Shown in pieces: positions 7,065 to 13,201 of a DNA stretch of 19,140 nt. How positions within the stretch are numbered: position 1 is the first letter of the stretch; each line of letters opens with the position of its first letter. Made by a program: the position numbers and the translations under genes. The DNA is from an uncultured Ruminococcus sp. (GTDB lineage Bacteria > Bacillota > Clostridia > Oscillospirales > Ruminococcaceae), in the NCBI GenBank assembly GCA_937901485.1, contig CALGTT010000403.1, positions 1 through 19,140 of the forward strand. Direction: 5' to 3'. The notes beneath the pieces were generated by a model, which searched no databases, was not told the DNA's origin, and saw nothing but the letters and a program-made list of their open reading frames with translations.

Positions 7065-8540
7065 ATGTCCGAACAAATCACATCCATCATCTCCAAAGTC
7101 TGGGGAATGTGCGGTCCTCTGCGTGACGACGGCGTTTCCTACGGTGACTATCTGGAACAGCTCACCTACCTGATCTTCCTGAAAATGTCTGACGAATACG
7201 CAAAGCCGCCCTACAAGCGGCAGACGGGCATCCCGGAGGGCTACGGCTGGAGCGATATGAACACGCTGAAAGGTGCGGAGCTGGAAACCAAGTACAAAGC
7301 GATCCTCGAAAAGCTTGCGGAACAGGGTGGAATCCTCAGCAAGATCTTCAAGGGTGCAACCAATAAAATCAGCAATGCTGCCATTCTCAGCCGTATTGTT
7401 GCCATGATCGACAAGGAGAAATGGGTATCCATGTCCTCCGATGTCAAGGGCGAAATTTATGAAGGCTTACTGCAGAAGAATGCGGAGGACATCAAGAGCG
7501 GTGCAGGGCAGTACTTTACACCCCGCCCGCTGATTAAAGCAATGGTGAAGTGTATCCGTCCCGAGCCGATGAAAACAGTCATTGACCCTTGCTGCGGCAG
7601 CGGCGGTTTTCTGCTTGCAGCACAGGATTTCATAGCGAATACATATACCCTTGACCGTGAGCAGAAGGAATTTATGAAAGCAGAGGCGTTCCGTGGCAAT
7701 GAACTGGTTGCAACTACATTCAAGCTCTGTCTGATGAATCTGTACCTGCATAATATCGGTGATATTTACGGAAATATTCCTGTTACCCTCGGCGATGCCC
7801 TGCTGACTGATCCCGGCGAACGGTATGACTATGTGCTGACGAATCCGCCGTTCGGCAAGAAATCCTCCATCACCTTTACCAATGAGGAGGGCGAACAGGA
7901 GGACGAGGATTTGGTATATAACCGTCAGGACTTCTGGACGACCAGCTCCAACAAGCAGCTGAATTTCGTGCAGCATATCAACACGATTCTGAAAGCTACC
8001 GGAAAAGCAGCGGTCGTTGTGCCGGATAATGTGCTGTTTGAGGGCGGTGCGGGTGAGATCATCCGCCGTAAGCTGCTGGAAACAACCGATTTGCATACCA
8101 TCCTGCGGCTGCCCACAGGCATTTTCTATAAGCCGGGTGTTAAGGCGAATGTGATTTTCTTTGACAAATGTCCTGCAAGCCCTGATATTCAAACGAAGGA
8201 AGTATGGGTATATGATTTCCGCACCAATGTGCATTTTACTTTGAAGAAAAATCCGATGACTGAAGCAGATCTGCTGGATTTCATTCAGTGCTATCATCCT
8301 GAGAATCGCCATGACCGTCATGAAACATGGTCGGAGGAGAATCCGGAGGGGCGTTTCCGCCGTTTCTCCATTGATGAGATCATGCAGAGGGACAAGCTGA
8401 GTCTCGATATTTTCTGGATCAAGGACAAGTCCCTTGCGGATCTGGATCATCTTCCGCCTGCGGATGAGCTTGCAGATGATATTATTGAAAATTTGCAGAG
8501 TGCGTTGGAGAGTTTCAGAGGGTTGAGGGGGAAATTATAA
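7065..8540 (+). CDS. hsdM: Type I restriction-modification, M (N6-adenine methyltransferase) subunit
   Basis: This 491-residue protein transfers methyl groups from S-adenosylmethionine to adenine within the HsdS target. An N-terminal helical HsdM domain (about 5-125) is followed by GQYFTPRPLI (149-157), the SAM motif DPCCGSGGF (174-182) and the catalytic NPPF (260-263) of the gamma class. The length is normal for the family and no motif is damaged. It begins 3 bp after the hsdS stop, with GGGAG in front. The operon order R-x-S-M is less common than R-M-S or M-S-R, so HsdM is last. A terminator-like structure follows at 8588-8650. Confidence 0.95.
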   Translation: MSEQITSIISKVWGMCGPLRDDGVSYGDYLEQLTYLIFLKMSDEYAKPPYKRQTGIPEGYGWSDMNTLKGAELETKYKAILEKLAEQGGILSKIFKGATNKISNAAILSRIVAMIDKEKWVSMSSDVKGEIYEGLLQKNAEDIKSGAGQYFTPRPLIKAMVKCIRPEPMKTVIDPCCGSGGFLLAAQDFIANTYTLDREQKEFMKAEAFRGNELVATTFKLCLMNLYLHNIGDIYGNIPVTLGDALLTDPGERYDYVLTNPPFGKKSSITFTNEEGEQEDEDLVYNRQDFWTTSSNKQLNFVQHINTILKATGKAAVVVPDNVLFEGGAGEIIRRKLLETTDLHTILRLPTGIFYKPGVKANVIFFDKCPASPDIQTKEVWVYDFRTNVHFTLKKNPMTEADLLDFIQCYHPENRHDRHETWSEENPEGRFRRFSIDEIMQRDKLSLDIFWIKDKSLADLDHLPPADELADDIIENLQSALESFRGLRGKL

Positions 8541-8587
8541 TTCTGTGTGTATGGACATCATTTTTCAACCATAATTGTCAGAATGCT

Positions 8588-8650
8588 GCAGTTATAAATA
8601 TCGAATGATGGTGAGGACACGATCCTCCCCTATCCTAAACTGCTTTTTTT
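8588..8650 (+). terminator. Possible composite terminator after hsdM
   Basis: The outer stem is GCAGTT (8588-8593) with AACTGC (8638-8643), followed by seven or more Ts. It encloses an inner hairpin, GAGGA-cacga-TCCTC (about 8613-8627). The outer loop is long, so this is a weak call. The rest of 8541-8753 holds a pyrimidine-rich stretch (8708-8738) and no recognisable gene. Confidence 0.4.
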
Positions 8651-8753
8651 CAGCATCCACCGCACTCTTTACTGATGAAACGATGAGAAAATGAGGCAAA
8701 CCCCGCATAACCCCCTCCCCTCTCCGCATACTATCCCCAAAGGAGCTGATACT

Positions 8754-9011
8754 ATGGACTTTCAGAAAGAAACCAATCGCATTTACTGCGAAAATGAAGC
8801 CGGAAAAGTTATCGCAGAGATCACATTTCCCGAAACAGAATCCGGGATTTTCTGCATCGATCACACGTTTGTGGATGACTCCCTGCGCGGTCAGGGCGTT
8901 GCCGGCAAGCTCGTGAAAATGGCTGTGGAGGAGATCCAGAGCAGGAACGGCAAGGTCACAGCGACCTGTTCCTATGCACAGCACTGGCTGGAAAAGCATC
9001 AGGTTTCATAA
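8754..9011 (+). CDS. Small GNAT-fold N-acetyltransferase (YjdJ-like)
   Basis: This 85-residue single-domain protein is of the short GNAT type that binds acetyl-CoA. The signature is R45-G-Q-G-V-A50 (the Q/RxxGxG/A pyrophosphate loop), followed by a helix (GKLVKMAVEEIQSR) and the ending ATCSYAQHWLEKH typical of the small YjdJ-like family. The start at 8754 is chosen because AAAGGAG lies at 8739-8745. An upstream in-frame ATG at 8691 has no such site and would translate a proline-rich tract. The substrate is unknown. It is monocistronic, with its own terminator. Confidence 0.88.
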   Translation: MDFQKETNRIYCENEAGKVIAEITFPETESGIFCIDHTFVDDSLRGQGVAGKLVKMAVEEIQSRNGKVTATCSYAQHWLEKHQVS

Positions 9012-9015
9012 CATC

Positions 9016-9047
9016 AAGGGCGGCTGTTCAGGAACGGCTGCCCTTTT
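9016..9047 (+). terminator. Rho-independent terminator of the GNAT gene
   Basis: AAGGGC-GGCTGTTC pairs with GAACGGCT-GCCCTT, about 14 bp including two wobbles, with a tight loop and a T run to 9047. It starts 5 bp after the GNAT stop. Confidence 0.85.
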
Positions 9048-9069
9048 GTCTGAAAAAATATTTTCAGAA

Positions 9070-9102
9070 AGACACCCGTTTGTCCGCTGGATGTGGTATA
9101 AT
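9070..9102 (+). promoter_or_regulatory. WYL-gene promoter with inverted-repeat operator (copy 1)
   Basis: AGACA-cccgtt-TGTCC (9070-9085) is an imperfect inverted repeat sitting where a -35 box should be. It lies 11 bp before TATAAT (9097-9102). No TTGACA-like box is at the right distance, so the promoter probably depends on a bound regulator. The WYL protein encoded 20 bp further on is the natural candidate. The same module recurs at 10161-10193. Confidence 0.65.
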
Positions 9103-9122
9103 AGAGGAAAGGGGGTACAACT

Positions 9123-10088
9123 ATGGACTTTGATAAAAACGACCGGATGCTGGAGATCCTCATCCGCTGTCTGCGCGGAGAACGAATTTCGCCCAAGAAG
9201 CTTGCGGAGGAATACGCAGTTTCGACCAAGAGCATCAGCAGGGATATTGCGAGGATCCAGAATTTCCTGCATGAGCATCCGGAGCTGGTGCATCATGCCA
9301 AGCTGGAGTATTCACGAAGCGACCGTACATATCATTTTGACAACGAGGAATTTCTCAAAAATAAGGAGCTTTTTGCACTTGTGAAAATTCTGCTCGGCAG
9401 CCGCAGTCTGAATCGGGATGACATGCTGCGGATCATCGAAAAGCTGAAATCCTTCACCACCACCGGCGACCGTGAGTCGCTGGAGCACATCATCCGCAAG
9501 GAGGTGTACCACTACCACGAAGTCAAGGCGAATTGTCCCAGCGTGATCGACAACCTCTGGAAGGTCATCGGGGCGATCGAGGACAGGCGGATGCTGAGCA
9601 TCGACTATTTCCAGAAAAGCCGGAATCGCGTGAAAGTGAAGCTCCTGCCGGCGGCGGTGATGTTCAGTGAGTACTATTTCTACTTAATTGCCTATATTGC
9701 GGATGATCCAACGTTCAGGGCACAGCATTTCCGCATTGACCGAATCGTAGGCATCACGGAGCATCGGGAGCATTTCGAGCTGACGAGGGAACTGGATTTT
9801 GACGAAGGGGCATTGCGCGAACGAAACCAGTTCATGTTCCCCGGCGAGAACATCAAGATCCGCTTTGAGTTCTGGGGTTCATCGCTCCAAGCGGTTCTGG
9901 ACAGAATCCCGACGGCGAAGGTCATTGAAAAGCGTGGGGATGTGAACGTGATCGAGGCAGAGGTGAACGACGGGCGGGGCATCATCATGTACCTGCTGTC
10001 GCTGGGGGAATATGCAAGGGTGCTCTCCCCTGCCCCGTTTGTGGAGAAGCTGAAGCGGGAAATTGAAGCAATGAGAAATCTGTATTAA
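9123..10088 (+). CDS. HTH + WYL-domain transcriptional regulator
   Basis: This 321-residue regulator has a winged-helix DNA-binding domain (about 5-75, with SPKKLAEEYAVSTKSISRDI as the helix-turn-helix) and a WYL domain at about 145-215. The signature there reads F186-Y-L instead of W-Y-L, followed by HFRIDRI (202-208). A C-terminal WCX-like region continues to the end. WYL domains are thought to sense a nucleic acid or nucleotide-like ligand, and such proteins often control phage-defence or DNA-damage genes. Here it sits between a restriction operon and a dynamin operon. The start is supported by AAAGGGGG 8 bases upstream. Autoregulation is suggested by the inverted repeat in its promoter; targets elsewhere are inference. 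No Cas gene is nearby. Confidence 0.92.
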   Translation: MDFDKNDRMLEILIRCLRGERISPKKLAEEYAVSTKSISRDIARIQNFLHEHPELVHHAKLEYSRSDRTYHFDNEEFLKNKELFALVKILLGSRSLNRDDMLRIIEKLKSFTTTGDRESLEHIIRKEVYHYHEVKANCPSVIDNLWKVIGAIEDRRMLSIDYFQKSRNRVKVKLLPAAVMFSEYYFYLIAYIADDPTFRAQHFRIDRIVGITEHREHFELTRELDFDEGALRERNQFMFPGENIKIRFEFWGSSLQAVLDRIPTAKVIEKRGDVNVIEAEVNDGRGIIMYLLSLGEYARVLSPAPFVEKLKREIEAMRNLY

Positions 10089-10112
10089 AATGATATAGCA
10101 ACTTAATATGAG

Positions 10113-10141
10113 AAAAATCCGCTGTCAAAAGCGGATTTTTT
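10113..10141. terminator. Bidirectional terminator between the WYL and XRE genes
   Basis: AAAAATCCGCT-gtcaaa-AGCGGATTTTTT forms an approximately 10-bp stem with As on one side and Ts on the other. It can stop transcripts of the plus-strand WYL gene and of the minus-strand XRE gene, which converge here. Confidence 0.85.
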
Positions 10142-10160
10142 CTTGAAAAGATTTTTTCAG

Positions 10161-10193
10161 GGACACCCGTTTGTCCATGCGGTCTGGTATAAT
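10161..10193 (+). promoter_or_regulatory. Second copy of the WYL operator-promoter module
   Basis: GGACA-cccgtt-TGTCC (10161-10176) is a perfect 5-bp-arm inverted repeat with the same central six bases as copy 1. TATAAT (10188-10193) follows at the same 11-bp distance. Similarity extends about 15 bases upstream (TGAAAA...TTTTCAG in both). Predicted transcription would run antisense into the 3' end of the XRE gene, whose stop is at 10208. No plus-strand gene with a ribosome site follows. Confidence 0.6.
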
Positions 10194-10207
10194 GAGAATG
10201 TGGACGG

Positions 10208-10543
10208 CTATTTCTGGAAATCATCGGAGAGCATGTCCATGAATGCAAGGGTCAGGCGTTTGTTGTCCGGAGAAAGTGCTGCAAACTTTTTCAGGACGGA
10301 TGCATCATCCTCGGTGTACTCGGTCTGGCGGACGGAGCCGAGGAGGATCTGGTCGGGGGTGGATTCGAGGGCGGTGCAGAGCCGCAGGAACACCTCAAGG
10401 CTTGGGATGGAACGGGCGGTTTCAATGCAGGACAGGTATTTGTCATTGATCTCCGCACGCTCGCAGACCTCAGCCTGCTTCAGTTTCAGCTCCTTACGCC
10501 GCCTTGCAAGATTTTTGCCGATCTGTTTGTAGTCAAGTAGCAT
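10208..10543 (-). CDS. XRE-family HTH repressor, divergent from the dynamin operon
   Basis: This 111-residue protein has an N-terminal Cro/CI-type helix-turn-helix (about 6-60: IGKNLARRRKELKLKQAEVCERAEINDKYLSCIE in segments) followed by a short helical tail (LSPDNKRLTLAFMDMLSDD). Proteins of this size and layout act as dimeric repressors, often of a divergent neighbour. The start at 10543 is preceded by AGAGGTG on its strand. Its minus-strand promoter and the strong plus-strand promoter at 10614 lie within about 80 bp. A 10-bp sequence is mirrored at its ribosome site and inside that promoter, which makes the dynamin operon its likely target. The target is inference; the family is clear. Confidence 0.9.
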   Translation of the reverse strand: MLLDYKQIGKNLARRRKELKLKQAEVCERAEINDKYLSCIETARSIPSLEVFLRLCTALESTPDQILLGSVRQTEYTEDDASVLKKFAALSPDNKRLTLAFMDMLSDDFQK

Positions 10544-10550
10544 TGTATCA

Positions 10551-10628
10551 CCTCTCTATTAAGAGTATACAGGAATTTGGTGGTTGTAAACAATAGGAAA
10601 GTTGGAATTCCACTTGACAATAGAGAGG
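10551..10628. repeat. Mirrored 10-bp repeat in the XRE/dynamin control region
   Basis: CCTCTCTATT (10551-10560) and AATAGAGAGG (10619-10628) are perfect inverted copies 58 bp apart. The left copy covers the XRE ribosome site and transcription-start area. The right copy lies in the spacer of the TTGACA/TATAAT promoter. A GGAATTCC palindrome (10604-10611) lies next to the -35 box. These are candidate operators for the XRE protein. Confidence 0.55.
10564..10593 (-). promoter_or_regulatory. Promoter of the XRE gene
   Basis: On the minus strand, TTGTTT (10593-10588) and TATACT (10569-10564) are separated by 18 bp. The start would fall near 10557, giving a very short leader that begins close to the ribosome site. 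Confidence 0.5.
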
Positions 10629-10642
10629 AAATAGATTATAAT
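10614..10642 (+). promoter_or_regulatory. Perfect-consensus promoter P1 toward the dynamin operon
   Basis: TTGACA (10614-10619), a 17-bp spacer and TATAAT (10637-10642) match the sigma-A consensus completely. The spacer holds one copy of the mirrored 10-bp repeat, so a bound repressor would block it. The 190 bases between P1 and the first operon ATG hold no ORF. A T-rich tract at 10680-10706 follows GGACGAAACAC, so a short leader RNA is possible but unproven. Confidence 0.8.
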
Positions 10643-10760
10643 TGGAATATAAGTCTAAACAACCAAGAGGACGAAACACTTTTTTTACTTTTTATCTTTA
10701 TTTTTACACCAAGTTCAGTCCAATAGTCAATATGTACAAAAATTGAACTATATTTTTGGC

Positions 10761-10789
10761 TTGACATGTATTTATATTCGTTGTATAAT
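10761..10789 (+). promoter_or_regulatory. Perfect-consensus promoter P2 of the dynamin operon
   Basis: TTGACA (10761-10766), 17 bp and TATAAT (10784-10789) form a second complete consensus promoter 147 bp after P1. The -10 lies inside an imperfect dyad, TTGTAT...ATACAA (10781-10803), a possible operator. The start would be near 10796, about 43 bases before the ATG, with AAAGGGTG as ribosome site. Confidence 0.85.
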
Positions 10790-10838
10790 TTAAATTGATA
10801 CAATTTATAATCAGATTTAATGCTGAAAGGGTGCAAAT

Positions 10839-13157
10839 ATGAAAAATATTACACAAAAGGAACTCGTGGATTCGATAAGTTTTATTGATAAATTAAAATC
10901 TGTCCAGCAGAATGCTTTTATTACCGATGAACTTATAGCGTTGAAACAAAAACTGAACGATACATCTTTTCGAATTGCAGTTGTTGGTGAGTTCCGTTCA
11001 GGAAAATCTACATTCATTAATGCTTTTATTGGTCAAGATATACTAAAACATGCAGTTGATGAAACCACAGCAACCATCACATATATCACCAATGTAGACA
11101 AAAATGATTGCAGGAACGGAACATGTGAAGTTTACCTTCACAGTGGAAAGAAAATAACACTACCCAATTTTGAACGTCTAGCAGAATTTACAACTGCACA
11201 AAGCAACCAGAATGTAGCGGATAATGTTAAAAGCACTCACATTTATCTCCATTTTCTTGATGTAAATTATCCGGTAATTATCGTAGATACACCTGGTTTA
11301 AATGGACTTGCGGACAAACATCGGGAAATGACCATAGAAGAAATCAAAAAAGCACACGCCTGTATCTATGTATGTTCCATACGGGGTCTCAGTTTGTCTG
11401 ACATTGACTTTATTCAAAATCTTCTGCAATATCAAAGTCAGTTTATTTTCATTCAGAACTTTATCGATCAGCTCCGTGCGGGCGAAGGCGAAACGGTTCA
11501 AGGAAAGCTTGACATGATGAAAAAAATTCTGATTGAGAAGATTCAGACAGATGATTTAAATTTTGATTATGAATTATGTGGCGTATCAGCATTAAAAGCA
11601 CTTGTAGGACATGACAAAAGCATTCGCTTTCTTTATAATTCAGATACAGCTGAAATCACGGAAAAACAGAGAATGCAGCTGTATAATGAGTCGAATTTTC
11701 ATCAATTCCTCCAAATTTTGGAGAATTTTATCAAAACCGGTAAGTATAAAAAAATCATTCTGTCTTCAGTTCAACAAACCTTAATTACCATCACTGAAAT
11801 GATCGCCCCTACCATTGAACAGGAGCAACGATATAATGAACTTCTGATTCTACATGATTCCAGACAAGCAGTATGTGAAGCTGCCAAGCAACAACTGGAA
11901 AAGCTTGAATTTTCCTATGAAAAGAACAGGAAGAAGCTTGAAGACTTTATAACATCAGAAGATGTGGATAATCGCAGAGAGTTAAAAAGATTTGTTCACG
12001 AAAAACTTATACTCATTAACGAAAGACTTATTAAAATGATTGATGCTGAACTCGGAACGTACGAGGACTATGAGAAAAAATCTAATAATCAAAATCTGGG
12101 ACTCTATTTTTCAAAAAAGGTTACAGAACTGGTGAATACTGACTTATTGCCTGAACTGAACATGTACATTCAAGATTGTTTTTCACGATTGTATCATGAT
12201 GCATTGCTTCGTGCTGGAAAATATGTGTCGATAAAACAAGAAAACAGCAAAATCAATATTCAGGTTGTATCCGAAAAAGAGAAAATTTCGCTTTCTGACA
12301 AAACATTAAAACAGCAAATTCAGACAAGTGAGCAAGAATTACTTCATAATAAACAGCAAATTAAAGATTTGAATGCAAAAATCCATTCCGATCAACAATC
12401 TCTCAGTACAAAAAGTCGTGATATGGCATCGAGGGAACGCACGCTAAGTAGTGAAATTCAAAAGCTTGAAATGCAGCGTTCTGCTCTTGGCGCAAGGCCT
12501 TCAGCAGCTGTTAGGACTGTGACGAGAACACGAGAAGTAAAACGTGGAGGAATTGTAGGGTGGTTTAAAGATCTATTCAGTACCAAAAAAGAAACCTATC
12601 AAGAAAAAGAGTATGATTACTCTAATGTAGAACGGTGGGAAAGAGAGTCAAAAAGACTCATGGATACAATCAACGCCAAAAGGCTCGAACTTGATAAAGA
12701 AATCAATGCACAGCAACGTGTATGTGATAGTCTTTCCGAAGCCCTTTCCAGAGATTCAAGACAGCGAGATCTGCTTGAAAAAAAGATAAGAAGTCTCGAA
12801 GAGAGTATCCAAGCCAAGAAAGAGGAGCATGAAAAAGCAGTAAAATATGCCAAAACAGAATTTCTCAATCAGCAAAAGAAAAAGCTGATCATGCTATTTG
12901 AAGATTATCTGACAAGCAAACAAGAGGGCTTGTATATCCAGATGCAATTGTACATAGACCGCAACTCTGAAAAACATGTTCCTAAAATCAAACAGATGGT
13001 GCTGGAACAGTTTGAGAATAGCCACAAACAAATATGCCAGAATCTTATCGCACTTCAAACTGAAAACACTGAGAAGCTTCAGCAAATGTATACAGCAAGC
13101 CAGCAAGATGCACTTATTCTGAAAAGAATTCGCAATACGCTCGGTGCAGATGATTAA
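10839..13157 (+). CDS. Dynamin-like GTPase 1 (first of three paralogues)
   Basis: This 772-residue bacterial dynamin-like protein has an N-terminal GTPase domain. G1 is GEFRSGKST (50-58), G2 is DETTAT (74-79), and G3 is DTPG (150-153) followed by LNGLADKHRE. The G4 position reads NFID (207-210), without the usual Lys of (N/T)KxD, so guanine specificity may be altered. The rest is almost all helix: long coiled coils at about 330-400 and 490-555, a short Arg-rich then hydrophobic insert (GGIVGWFKDLF, from about 570), and more coiled coil to about 700. The insert is a candidate membrane paddle. Such proteins self-assemble and remodel membranes. It leads a four-gene operon behind two consensus promoters and is more A+T-rich than the hsd genes. 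The GTPase family is firm; the membrane role is inference. Confidence 0.9.
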   Translation: MKNITQKELVDSISFIDKLKSVQQNAFITDELIALKQKLNDTSFRIAVVGEFRSGKSTFINAFIGQDILKHAVDETTATITYITNVDKNDCRNGTCEVYLHSGKKITLPNFERLAEFTTAQSNQNVADNVKSTHIYLHFLDVNYPVIIVDTPGLNGLADKHREMTIEEIKKAHACIYVCSIRGLSLSDIDFIQNLLQYQSQFIFIQNFIDQLRAGEGETVQGKLDMMKKILIEKIQTDDLNFDYELCGVSALKALVGHDKSIRFLYNSDTAEITEKQRMQLYNESNFHQFLQILENFIKTGKYKKIILSSVQQTLITITEMIAPTIEQEQRYNELLILHDSRQAVCEAAKQQLEKLEFSYEKNRKKLEDFITSEDVDNRRELKRFVHEKLILINERLIKMIDAELGTYEDYEKKSNNQNLGLYFSKKVTELVNTDLLPELNMYIQDCFSRLYHDALLRAGKYVSIKQENSKINIQVVSEKEKISLSDKTLKQQIQTSEQELLHNKQQIKDLNAKIHSDQQSLSTKSRDMASRERTLSSEIQKLEMQRSALGARPSAAVRTVTRTREVKRGGIVGWFKDLFSTKKETYQEKEYDYSNVERWERESKRLMDTINAKRLELDKEINAQQRVCDSLSEALSRDSRQRDLLEKKIRSLEESIQAKKEEHEKAVKYAKTEFLNQQKKKLIMLFEDYLTSKQEGLYIQMQLYIDRNSEKHVPKIKQMVLEQFENSHKQICQNLIALQTENTEKLQQMYTASQQDALILKRIRNTLGADD

Positions 13158-13164
13158 TTATCAA

Positions 13165-13186
13165 GTCGTTTATGTGATAAAACGAC
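13165..13186 (+). other. Intercistronic hairpin between dynamin genes 1 and 2
   Basis: GTCGTTT (13165-13171) and AAACGAC (13180-13186) form a perfect 7-bp stem with an 8-base loop in the 44-bp gap. There is no T tract, so it is not a terminator. It may affect mRNA decay or the ratio of the two proteins. It sits just before the GGAGGA ribosome site at 13192. Confidence 0.5.
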
Positions 13187-13201
13187 GGAACGGAGGAAGA
13201 A

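Noticed and set aside
7467..8450. Long minus-strand frame (327 codons) opposite hsdM
   Set aside because: It is antisense to a gene with clear methylase motifs, has no family features, and is rich in Ile/Leu/Cys/His as expected of a shadow frame.
9123..10088. WYL protein as a CRISPR type VI-D accessory (as in Ruminococcus)
   Set aside because: No repeat array or Cas13-like HEPN protein is in the window. The domain alone is not enough.
10143..10532. Plus-strand 129-codon frame opposite the XRE gene, downstream of the second WYL-type promoter
   Set aside because: It starts upstream of that promoter, lacks a ribosome site and has low-complexity Arg/Ser-rich composition. The minus-strand HTH is the real gene.
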